The notes under the pieces: generated by a model
Databases searched by the model: none
Told to the model about the DNA's origin: nothing
The model's input: only the letters and a program-made list of their open reading frames with translations
Shown: positions 56,746-64,000 of the stretch, in pieces
Layout: every line of letters begins with the position of its first letter
Position numbering within the stretch: the first letter of the stretch is position 1
Origin: Thiotrichales bacterium
GTDB lineage: Bacteria; Pseudomonadota; Gammaproteobacteria; JAABTG01
Length of the DNA stretch: 64,000 bases
NCBI GenBank assembly: GCA_011389995.1
Contig: JAABTG010000001.1
Span: 1-64,000 of the forward strand
Reading direction: 5' to 3'
Translations under genes and position numbers: made by a program

Positions 56746-57516
56746 ATGAGGGCCATTCTCCCATCACTATCGGACGTCGGCCCTCTGCTCGGCACCACCC
56801 TGTTGGTCCTGGCCCTGACGGGCTGCGCCGGTTCGCCGAAGGTCGGGGACCCTAGGGACCCGTGGGAAGGATTCAATCGCTCGGTACACGCCTTCAACAC
56901 CGACTTCGACCGCGGCATCGGCAAGCCCCTGGCCGAGACCTATCAGCTCATCACCCCCGAGCCGGTGGACACGGCGGTCACCAATTTCTTCAACAACATC
57001 GGCGACCTGATGGTGTTGATCAACAATCTCCTGCAAGGCAAGCCTGCAGACGCCGCCTCGGATGGCGGACGGGTGCTGGTGAACTCCACATTCGGCATCC
57101 TCGGCTTCATCGACGTGGCCACCAGCATGGGGCTCGAGGCCCACAACGAGGACTTCGGCCAGACCTTCGGTGTCTGGGGCATAGAATCGGGGCCTTATGT
57201 CGTGCTGCCCTTCCTCGGCCCTAACACGGTCAGGGATGCCGCAGGCTGGTACGTCGGTTTTGAGGTGGACGATTACTGGGAATTCGACAACGCTGACACC
57301 CGCAGGGCGCTTCTCGCCCTGGAACTCGTGGACATGCGGGCCGACCTGATGCGCACCACCAACATCGTGGAGACGGCATCCCTGGACCAGTATGCCTTCA
57401 TCCGGGACGCCTACCTGCAACGGCGCCAGTACCTCATCTACGACGGCGATCCGCCTGAGGAAGAGGGTTACGACTTCGGCGACGAGGCCCCCGGCGCGGC
57501 GCCCACCGTCCCCTGA
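56746..57516 (+). CDS. mlaA: Outer-membrane lipid asymmetry lipoprotein MlaA (VacJ)
   Basis: 256 residues. A lipoprotein signal with lipobox LTGC (acylated Cys27) leads to the VacJ domain: PWEGFNRSVHAFNTDFDRGI, NFFNNIGDLMVLINNLLQGK, FGQTFGVWGIESGPYVVLPF and an LGPNTVRDAAG segment. MlaA sits in the outer membrane with porins and removes phospholipids from the outer leaflet, handing them to the Mla pathway. The acidic C-terminal tail (about 232-250) is variable. The mlaFEDCB genes are not nearby. Confidence 0.94.
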   Translation: MRAILPSLSDVGPLLGTTLLVLALTGCAGSPKVGDPRDPWEGFNRSVHAFNTDFDRGIGKPLAETYQLITPEPVDTAVTNFFNNIGDLMVLINNLLQGKPADAASDGGRVLVNSTFGILGFIDVATSMGLEAHNEDFGQTFGVWGIESGPYVVLPFLGPNTVRDAAGWYVGFEVDDYWEFDNADTRRALLALELVDMRADLMRTTNIVETASLDQYAFIRDAYLQRRQYLIYDGDPPEEEGYDFGDEAPGAAPTVP

Positions 57517-57573
57517 GGCAAGCGCGGGTCACCAGCGGCCTGAGGGTCCGCCGTCGGTCACTGGCGCCGGGGC

Positions 57574-58359
57574 CTATCCCAGGCGTTCCTTGGCCCGCCG
57601 CCAGTAGTCCTCGAGGGCAGCCCCGTCGAGCCCTTCGAGGCCGCCCCCCTCCCGCGCCATGGTCTCCATGGCCCGGAAGCGGGTCTCGAAGCGTCGGTTG
57701 GCCCCCCTTAGGGCCGATTCGGGTTCCACTTCGAGATGGCGGGCCAGATTGACCACCGTGAACAGCACGTCGCCCAGTTCCCGGGCCACGGCGTCGCCGC
57801 CCTCCCCGACCGCCGCCTGCAGTTCATGGAGTTCCTCTTCGAGCTTCGCCAGCACTCCCTCCCGATCGGGCCAATCGAAACCGCTGCGGGCGGCCCGCCG
57901 CTGCAGCTTGGCGGCCCGCGGCAACGCCGGCAATGCCGTGCTCACGCCCTCCATCAGGCTGCTTTGGGCGCCGTAACGGCGGTCCCTTTCCGCGGCCTTG
58001 TGGGCCTCCCAGGCCTCGGTTTGATGGGCCGCGGAGGTCACCGTGGCGTCGCTGAATACATGGGGGTGGCGACGCACCATCTTCTGGCAGATGGCCGCCA
58101 CCACATCGTCGAAATCGAACTCGCCCGCCTCCTCGGCCATGCGGGCATGGAACACCACCTGAAACAGGAGGTCGCCCAATTCGTCCCGCAGGGCAGCCAT
58201 ATCGTGGTGCTCGATGGCCTCCGCCACCTCGTAGGCCTCTTCGATGGTGTAGGGGGCGATGGTGGAGAAATTCTGTTCACGGTCCCACGGGCAGCCCCCC
58301 TGGGGGGCCCTCAGCGCCGCCATGATATCCAGCAGTCGCCGGGTGTCTCCCTTGTCCAC
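57574..58359 (-). CDS. mazG: Nucleoside triphosphate pyrophosphohydrolase MazG
   Basis: 261 residues, two tandem MazG domains as in E. coli. EEAYEVAEAI with ELGDLLFQVVFHARMAEE in the first half and the repeated EEELHELQAAVGEGGDAVAR then ELGDVLFTVVNLARHL in the second are the metal-binding helices. It removes noncanonical or excess NTPs. The CPWDREQNFSTIAPYTIEEA start is conserved. It begins four bases after the small unknown gene and probably shares its message. Convergent with mlaA. Confidence 0.95.
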   Translation of the reverse strand: MDKGDTRRLLDIMAALRAPQGGCPWDREQNFSTIAPYTIEEAYEVAEAIEHHDMAALRDELGDLLFQVVFHARMAEEAGEFDFDDVVAAICQKMVRRHPHVFSDATVTSAAHQTEAWEAHKAAERDRRYGAQSSLMEGVSTALPALPRAAKLQRRAARSGFDWPDREGVLAKLEEELHELQAAVGEGGDAVARELGDVLFTVVNLARHLEVEPESALRGANRRFETRFRAMETMAREGGGLEGLDGAALEDYWRRAKERLG

Positions 58360-58363
58360 CGGC

Positions 58364-58714
58364 CTACATCAACCTGTTGGGTGTTTCATCGGTGAGCCTC
58401 ATCACCCGCTGGACGATGGCCACCGCGTCGTCCGTGAATCTCTCGATATCCCGCCACCCGGGGTCGGGCCCGAGAACCTTTTCGCCGCCATCCGCTCTCA
58501 CCGTGATGACCGTGGCCCTGGCGTCGTCATCCGTGACCACCTCTTCCGAAATGACGTAGAGTACCGGGTCATCTTCGCCCTCCGGAACGAGGGCGAGTAT
58601 GAAGAAATAGTTGTTTTCGTCGGGACTCTCGATGTCTCCCAGGACGACCGCCTGAAAGTTGCCGATGTGATAACGCCGTTTGGGAACGGCGGTATTTATC
58701 TGTGGTCTTTCCAT
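58364..58714 (-). CDS. Small uncharacterised protein upstream of mazG
   Basis: 116 residues from ATG 58714, preceded by a strong GGGGAGAA ribosome-binding site; the longer frame to 58807 lacks one. The N-terminus MERPQINTAVPKRRYHIGNF leads to beta-rich segments (QAVVLGDIESPDENNYFFIL, then PVLYVISEEVV and ATVITVRADGGEKVLG) and a helix at the end (WRDIERFTDDAVAIVQRVMR). No signal peptide, membrane helix or catalytic motif. I do not recognise the family. Its stop lies four bases before mazG, so co-translation with it is probable. Confidence 0.8.
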   Translation of the reverse strand: MERPQINTAVPKRRYHIGNFQAVVLGDIESPDENNYFFILALVPEGEDDPVLYVISEEVVTDDDARATVITVRADGGEKVLGPDPGWRDIERFTDDAVAIVQRVMRLTDETPNRLM

Positions 58715-58834
58715 TGTTCTCCCCAAGGTTGTGGCATCGGTGGGGCAGGATGGGGACCGTGCCGGCCACGGTGGTTTCAAAGCAAAAACGCGTCGAGGAT
58801 AATTCATCGCCCCGGGGTCTTCGACCCCTGACTA

Positions 58835-60811
58835 ATGATGATAACCGGCATGTGGAAATCAGGACGATACGACTTTCCGACTCGCGCAGTAATGGCCACC
58901 GTGGTGCTCATCGCCCTCCTCCCCGGTGTCGTCCGGGGAAGCTGGGCGGCCACCGATGAGGCGGGGTTGCGGCAGGCCTTCGAGGCGGTGGAAGCCCGGG
59001 TGAAAAGGGGCCTGGCCTCCACCCGGGAGGTGGAGGCGCTGGCGGATTACCCCCTCTATCCCTACCTGGTATACGAAGGACTGACACGCGGCCTGGGTCT
59101 CGCGGATGCGCCCGCAATCGCCGCCTTCCTGTCCGACTACGCCGATACGCCCCTGGCCACCAGACTGCGCTCCCGGTGGCTGAGATGGCTCTATGGGCAT
59201 GGTGCCTGGGAGACCTTTCTGGAGTTCTTCCAGCCCACGGGGTACACCGCCATGACCTGCCGCCATCTCCATGCCCTCGCGGCGGCCGGTCACGAAGACG
59301 CGGCCCTGGCCCGGGCCCCCGAGGTATGGCTGGCCGGCCAGTCCCAGCCGGATGAATGCGACCCGGTCTTCGACCTGATGGAGCGCCGGGGGCAGCTGAC
59401 GCCGGAACGGGTATGGGAACGCATCGGGCTCGCCATGGCGGCCGGGCGACCCAGTCTCGCCAGCTACCTCAAGGGCTTCCTGCCGCGGGCGGATCAGGCC
59501 GGGGTGGAACTGTGGATCACGGTGCGGCGGCGTCCGGAGACCATCCTGGAGGGCCATCATTTTCGCGGCGACGAAGGTCGGGCCCGCGACATCGTGGTCT
59601 ATGGCATCGGTCGTTGGGCCCGCCGCTCCCCGTTGCGGGCGGCACGGGCGTGGTTACAGGTCCGCGACCGCCATGGGTTTTCCGCGGCTGAACGCTCCGC
59701 CGTGGCGAGGACCCTGGGGCTGTATCTCTACCGCCGGCATCCCTACGAGGCCCTGGATTGGCTGGCGCGGGTACTGAGCGATGAGGCGGATGAACAGGTG
59801 CAGCGGGCCCGCATCATGGGCCACGCCAAGGTAGGCGACTGGCAAGGGGTCCTCGGATGGCTGGGTGAGGGCAGCGATGCCGACGAAGAGGACAGCGGCC
59901 GCTGGCGCTATTGGCGCGCGCGCGCCCTCGAGGCCACGGGCGAGGACGAGGACAGCCGCGGCCTCTATGGCGAGGTCGCCCGGCTGCGCAGCTTCTATGG
60001 TTTTCTGGCCGCGGATCGCCTGGACGTGCCCTACCAGCTCAACCATCGCACCATGGAACCCGCGCCGGAGGTCGCCGCCCGTGTGCGCGACCTGCCGGCC
60101 CTGACGCGCATCCGCGAGCTCTATGCCCTGGGCCGGGATCTGGACGCCCGGCGGGAATGGCATCATCTGCGGAGCCGTCTCGAGCGGGAGGAACTGGAGG
60201 CCCTGGCGGCGGTGGCCCATGAGCAGGGACAACATTTCCATGCCATCCTGGCCCTCGGCCGCAGCGAGTCGTGGGACTATCTGGACATCCGTTTTCCCCT
60301 GCCCCACCGCGATGTCGTGATGGCCAGGGCGAAGGCCCAGGATCTGGACCCCGCCTGGGTCTTTGCGGTGGCACGCCAGGAGAGTGCCTTTGCCCCCGAG
60401 GCCCGTTCCCCCAAGGGAGCCCTCGGTCTCATGCAACTGCTGCCCAGCACCGCCGAGGGCATGGCCAGGCGCCTCAAGGCCCGGGCGATGAGCCGTGACC
60501 TGTTCGACGTGGACAATAACATCGCCCTGGGAACGGCCTACCTGCGCGGCCTCATGGAACGCTTCGACGGCCATGCCGTGCTGGCCACGGCGGCCTACAA
60601 CGCGGGCCCCCGCCGGGTGCGCTCGTGGCTGCCGGATGAGGGTCCCCTGGCGGCAGACATCTGGGTGGAGGACATGCCCTTCGCCGAGACCCGAAAATAC
60701 GTCAAGCGGGTCTTCAGCTACACGGCTATCTATCAATCCTTCCTGGGCGAATCCCCCACCCGGTTGAGTACGCGCATGCCGGCGGTGGCCCCTGGGGGGT
60801 CCGCGGGCTGA
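58835..60811 (+). CDS. slt: Soluble lytic murein transglycosylase (Slt)
   Basis: 658 residues. A signal peptide (about 1-38, ending GSWAAT) is followed by a helical superhelix of repeats (about 40-470) and a C-terminal lysozyme-like domain. Catalytic Glu516 lies in VARQESAFAPEARSPKGALG, followed by LMQLLPSTAEGMA and TAAYNAGPRRVRSWL, the SLT signature. It cleaves peptidoglycan in the periplasm forming 1,6-anhydromuramic ends. Starts at 58850 are also possible. Divergent from the mazG unit and convergent with lon. Confidence 0.94.
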   Translation: MMITGMWKSGRYDFPTRAVMATVVLIALLPGVVRGSWAATDEAGLRQAFEAVEARVKRGLASTREVEALADYPLYPYLVYEGLTRGLGLADAPAIAAFLSDYADTPLATRLRSRWLRWLYGHGAWETFLEFFQPTGYTAMTCRHLHALAAAGHEDAALARAPEVWLAGQSQPDECDPVFDLMERRGQLTPERVWERIGLAMAAGRPSLASYLKGFLPRADQAGVELWITVRRRPETILEGHHFRGDEGRARDIVVYGIGRWARRSPLRAARAWLQVRDRHGFSAAERSAVARTLGLYLYRRHPYEALDWLARVLSDEADEQVQRARIMGHAKVGDWQGVLGWLGEGSDADEEDSGRWRYWRARALEATGEDEDSRGLYGEVARLRSFYGFLAADRLDVPYQLNHRTMEPAPEVAARVRDLPALTRIRELYALGRDLDARREWHHLRSRLEREELEALAAVAHEQGQHFHAILALGRSESWDYLDIRFPLPHRDVVMARAKAQDLDPAWVFAVARQESAFAPEARSPKGALGLMQLLPSTAEGMARRLKARAMSRDLFDVDNNIALGTAYLRGLMERFDGHAVLATAAYNAGPRRVRSWLPDEGPLAADIWVEDMPFAETRKYVKRVFSYTAIYQSFLGESPTRLSTRMPAVAPGGSAG

Positions 60812-60839
60812 TGGCCGTCGCCTGCAGGGAAACGCCCCG

Positions 60840-63251
60840 TCAGCCGAACACCAGGGCCGCGACATCCCGGTAATGGGCCGCGAAATTTACCGTCAGCCCG
60901 GCTTTAAGATAGTCCGGTAACTCATTGTAATCGCTTTCATTTGCCTTCGGCAGGATGAGTTGTTTGATGCCGGAGCGGCGGGCCGCGATGACCTTTTCCC
61001 GGATCCCCCCCACGGGCAGCACCTTGCCCGTAAGGGTGACCTCCCCGGTCATGGCCATGGAGCGTCGCGGACGCCGGCCGAGGGCCAGGGACAGCAGGGC
61101 GCTCGCCATGGTGATGCCGGCGCTGGGCCCATCCTTGGGGGTGGCGCCTTCGGGCACGTGGAGGTGAATGAAGGCATCATCGAAGAAGGTCTGTTTACCA
61201 CCGAATCCCTCGAGATGTGATGCCACGTAGCTGTAGGCGATCTCGGCCGATTCCCGCATCACGTCCCCCAGCTGGCCGGTGAGCTTGAAGGCGCGGTTCT
61301 TGGAGTGCACCCGGGCCGCCTCTATGTTGAGGGTGGCGCCCCCCATGGGGGTCCAGGCCAACCCGGTGATGACCCCGACACCGTACATGGCCTCCTCCTT
61401 CTGGAACACCGGCTGGCCCAGGTAATCGGTGATGTCCCGCTCGCTCACGCTGGTGGCCTTCGCCTTGGCCTTGCCCCGGCTGTCCACCAGTCTCACCACC
61501 GCCTTGCGCACGATGCGCCCCAACTGTTTCTCCAGTCCGCGCACCCCCGCCTCACGGGCGTAGCCCTCGATGACCCGCCGTATGGCCGCGTCGGTTATCT
61601 TCAGCTGGGAACGCTTGAGGCCCACCCGCTCGAGCTGACGCGGCCACAGATGATGCTTGGCGATATCGAGCTTTTCGGCCGTGATGTAGCCCGACAGGCG
61701 GATGGTCTCCATACGGTCCAGCAGGGCCTTGGGAATGGTGTCCAGCTGATTGGCGGTACAGATGAACAGTACCTTGGAAAGGTCGTAGCGCACGTCCAGG
61801 TAATGGTCGAGGAAGTTGTCGTTCTGCTCCGGATCCAGCACCTCCAGCAGGGCGGATGCCGGGTCGCCCTGGAAGGACGCGCCGATCTTGTCGACCTCGT
61901 CCAGCATGATCACCGGGTTGCTGGTCTGGGTCTCCTTCAGGGACTGCACGACCTTTCCGGGCATGGCGCCGATGTAGGTGCGCCGGTGGCCCTTGATCTC
62001 TGCCTCGTCGCGCATGCCGCCCACGGAGAAGCGATAGAACTTGCGGCCCAGGGCATCGGCGATGGAATGCCCGATGGAGGTCTTGCCCACCCCCGGTGGC
62101 CCCACCAGCAGCAGGATGGAGCCCGCCACCGTGCCCTTCAGCACCCCCACCGCGAGAAACTCGATGATGCGATCCTTCACGTCGCCGAGACCGTCGTGGT
62201 CGCGGTCCAGGATCCCGCGGGCCCGTTTGAGATCCACGCGATCCTTGGTATAGACGCCCCACGGCAGACTGGTCAGGCTGTCCAGGTAGTTGCGGGTCAC
62301 GCCATACTCCGGCGAACCGGCCTCCAGCACGGACAGCTTGTTCATCTCCTCCGCGATCCGTTCCTCCACCGGCTGGGGCACTTCCAGGCCCTCGAGGCGC
62401 TCGCGGAAACGGTCGAGCTCGGCCGTCTTGTCATCCTTGGCTATGCCGAGTTCCTGCTGGATGGCCTTGAGCTGTTCGCGCAGGAAGAATTCACGCTGCT
62501 GGCGGGAAACCTTCTCTTCCACCTGCTCGCGGATCTCCGTCTGTACCCGCGCCACCTCCACCTCTTTCTTCAGGAGCTGGAGGACCTTCTCCATGCGCCG
62601 GCGCAGATTGGTTGTCTCCAGCACGTCCTGCAGTTCGTCCCGGGAGGCGGTGGTCAGGGTGGCCGCGAAGTCCGTCAGGGGCGACGAGTCGGTGGGCCTG
62701 AAGCGGTTCAGGAAGAACTTCAGCTCCTCGCTGTAGAGGGGATTGAGGGGCAACAGTTCCTTGATGGTGTTGATGATGGCCATGCCGTAGGCCCGCATCT
62801 CGTCCTTGCTCGCACGCTCATCGTCATCGAGATACTCCACCCGGGCCGCGTAGGGGGGCTCCCGGGACAACCATTCGATGATGCGGTAGCGCTTGATGCC
62901 TTCCGCCACGAACTGCAACTGGCCACCATGCTGCATGGGTTCATGGACGCGTACCGCGGTGCCGACCTCGGCGAAGTCGTCGGGGTCGTGATGTTTGTTC
63001 TCGTTGCGATCCCCCATCACCAGCCCCGCGAGATGGTGTGCCGTGTCACCCACCCGGCGCATGCTGTCGAGCCAGGGCTCGGCATCGAGGACGATGGGCA
63101 GGGTCTGGGGGGGGAAAAAGGGACGATCCGACAGGGGCAGGATGATCAGGGTATCGGGAAGTACCTCGGTGGCCACCGCCAACTCCGATCGGGATGGCGG
63201 GCGCTGGGCGGATTCCTCTTCTTCCGAGATAACTTCGACGTCGTCATTCAT
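60840..63251 (-). CDS. lon: ATP-dependent protease Lon
   Basis: 803 residues from ATG 63251 (MNDDVEVISEEEESAQRPPS) with AGGAA upstream; an open frame continuing to 63422 is not supported. An acidic N-terminal tail precedes the substrate-binding LAN domain (about 35-230), a coiled coil around 225-270, the AAA+ module with Walker A GPPGVGKT (384-391) and Walker B VIMLDEVDK, and the protease domain. The catalytic dyad is Ser710 (PKDGPSAG) and Lys753 (GIREKVIAA). It degrades damaged and regulatory proteins in the cytoplasm. It is divergent from thioredoxin. Confidence 0.96.
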   Translation of the reverse strand: MNDDVEVISEEEESAQRPPSRSELAVATEVLPDTLIILPLSDRPFFPPQTLPIVLDAEPWLDSMRRVGDTAHHLAGLVMGDRNENKHHDPDDFAEVGTAVRVHEPMQHGGQLQFVAEGIKRYRIIEWLSREPPYAARVEYLDDDERASKDEMRAYGMAIINTIKELLPLNPLYSEELKFFLNRFRPTDSSPLTDFAATLTTASRDELQDVLETTNLRRRMEKVLQLLKKEVEVARVQTEIREQVEEKVSRQQREFFLREQLKAIQQELGIAKDDKTAELDRFRERLEGLEVPQPVEERIAEEMNKLSVLEAGSPEYGVTRNYLDSLTSLPWGVYTKDRVDLKRARGILDRDHDGLGDVKDRIIEFLAVGVLKGTVAGSILLLVGPPGVGKTSIGHSIADALGRKFYRFSVGGMRDEAEIKGHRRTYIGAMPGKVVQSLKETQTSNPVIMLDEVDKIGASFQGDPASALLEVLDPEQNDNFLDHYLDVRYDLSKVLFICTANQLDTIPKALLDRMETIRLSGYITAEKLDIAKHHLWPRQLERVGLKRSQLKITDAAIRRVIEGYAREAGVRGLEKQLGRIVRKAVVRLVDSRGKAKAKATSVSERDITDYLGQPVFQKEEAMYGVGVITGLAWTPMGGATLNIEAARVHSKNRAFKLTGQLGDVMRESAEIAYSYVASHLEGFGGKQTFFDDAFIHLHVPEGATPKDGPSAGITMASALLSLALGRRPRRSMAMTGEVTLTGKVLPVGGIREKVIAARRSGIKQLILPKANESDYNELPDYLKAGLTVNFAAHYRDVAALVFG

Positions 63252-63629
63252 GAATGGATTCCTGATGTCTTGGTTTGTGAGAGGACCCGAGGCGTACCGT
63301 GCCGTCTTCCCGAGGCGCCCCCATGAGAGCGGGCCGACGTCCTTGATATGAGGGTGGACGTGGTGAATGCAATGGCCGTCGCCTCTTCGGTAACGCCACA
63401 CAGACAAGCCTACGAGGACCACGGCGCGTGCCGGCGCGCGACCACAATTCCACTGGTTTATCAGTGATTACTTGACCGATTGGGCCGATCCTTATAGCCT
63501 CTTGAAGACAAATCCACCTAACCCCAATCCACAATCCCGGCCGGCCCGGGGATCAAGTTGTTCCTGAGATCTTCCTCATTCAGGGATATCCACCATCCCC
63601 GTCGCGCCGGGCCGATCAGGAGTGAAATC
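63252..63629. other. Divergent regulatory interval between lon and thioredoxin
   Basis: 378 bases without a gene. The rightward half holds a sigma-32-like promoter (63501-63529) and a TTGACC with a nearby TATAGC at short spacing (63471-63497). No RpoH-type site reading toward lon was found, even though lon is heat-inducible in E. coli. Confidence 0.5.
63501..63529 (+). promoter_or_regulatory. Sigma-32-like promoter for the thioredoxin gene
   Basis: CTTGAA (63501-63506) is followed after 15 bases by CCCCAATC (63522-63529). The -35 is a perfect RpoH match and the -10 keeps CCCCA but has AT to AA at the next positions. Transcription would begin about 63537, some 93 bases before the start codon. 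Confidence 0.5.
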
Positions 63630-64000
63630 GTGGCGACTGTTGCACTTACAGAAGAGAATTTCAGGGACACCATCGATAACAATGGCATCGTACTGGTAGA
63701 TTTCTGGGCATCGTGGTGCGGTCCCTGCAAGATGTTCGAGCCCATCTTCGAAGAGGCCTCGGACAAGTATACCGATGTGGTCTTCGGCAAGGTCAATACC
63801 GAAGAGCAGCAGCAACTGGCGGCCATGTTCCAGGTGCGTTCCATCCCCACCCTGATGATTTTCCGGGACCAGATCGTCATCTTCTCCCAGCCTGGCATGC
63901 TGCCGGCGGCGGCCCTGGATGAGGTCATCCAGAAGGCCAAGGAGCTGGACATGGACCAGGTGCGCGAGGAGATCGCGAAGCAACAGGCCGCCGGTAACGA
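63630..64000 (+). CDS. Thioredoxin-family protein, C-terminally extended (cut by window end)
   Basis: At least 123 residues from GTG 63630, with AGGAGT just upstream. MATVALTEENFRDTIDNNGI is followed by VDFWASWCGPCKMFEPIFEE, an intact CGPC redox site, and the cis-proline loop VRSIPTLMIF. The chain continues past a normal thioredoxin end (about residue 105) into ALDEVIQKAKELDMDQVREE. This is the subclass of about 140 residues found in many proteobacteria. The stop lies outside the window. A sigma-32-like promoter upstream suggests stress control. Confidence 0.9.
   Translation, partial: MATVALTEENFRDTIDNNGIVLVDFWASWCGPCKMFEPIFEEASDKYTDVVFGKVNTEEQQQLAAMFQVRSIPTLMIFRDQIVIFSQPGMLPAAALDEVIQKAKELDMDQVREEIAKQQAAGN

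Noticed and set aside
61305-63326. 673-codon plus-strand open frame opposite lon
   Set aside because: No motif, skewed composition (GVQH-rich), and it is wholly antisense to a complete Lon protease.

Overview
The window is one dense, GC-rich stretch of gammaproteobacterial chromosome made almost entirely of housekeeping genes. Gene order and protein content (rseABC-mucD after rpoE, PilZ after holB, HAD and sppA genes between rluC and maf, system-I cytochrome c maturation, EpmA/EpmB-modified EF-P) resemble Pseudomonas and the purple-sulfur or Ectothiorhodospira-like Gammaproteobacteria. That placement is inferred from synteny and composition. No rRNA, tRNA, CRISPR array, insertion sequence or prophage was seen.

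Layout. 1-5.1 kb: end of a rubrerythrin gene, a terminator, a CNP1-like exported protein, and topoisomerase IV (parE-parC). 5.1-8.1 kb: htpX behind a heat-shock-type promoter, a DUF1015 gene and a frameshifted receiver-domain pseudogene. 8.2-11 kb: the EF-P module (epmB divergent from efp-epmA). 11-17 kb: nadB divergent from rpoE-rseA-rseB-rseC-mucD, with a sigma-E promoter before rpoE. 17-23.8 kb: lepA-lepB-DUF4845-rnc-era-recO-pdxJ-acpS. 24-30.7 kb: rne with a long leader, divergent from rluC-HAD-sppA, then maf. 30.7-41.5 kb: a minus-strand block of ccmABC(D)EFGHI followed by pycA-pycB. 41.7-53 kb: the lipid and division-cell block yceD-rpmF-plsX-fabH-fabD-fabG-acpP-fabF-pabC-mltG-tmk-holB-pilZ-tatD. 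53-56.4 kb: a class-V aminotransferase, a stand-alone HD-GYP protein and an HDOD protein. 56.7-64 kb: mlaA, mazG with a small unknown gene, slt, lon and a thioredoxin that runs off the edge.

How it fits together. Two blocks that lie far apart in Escherichia coli (nadB-rpoE...acpS and rne-rluC...tatD) are adjacent here. The pyc-ccm block interrupts the second block between maf and yceD. Envelope quality control recurs across the window (HtpX, RseABC, MucD, LepB, SppA, MltG, Slt, MlaA, Lon), with sigma-E-type and sigma-32-type promoters visible at rpoE, htpX and thioredoxin.

The least ordinary features are: a CcmC protein whose C-terminus carries an extra membrane segment, a CcmE-like OB domain and a CcmD-like tail in one chain; a tandem 17-bp duplication that puts two overlapping seven-codon ORFs in front of parE; an intrinsic terminator ending at the lepA start codon; a terminator pointing at a gene-free minus strand after parC; and an Era GTPase with SQVD in place of NKxD. 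All coordinates and motifs come from reading the sequence; family assignments rest on recognised motifs and were not checked by a database search.
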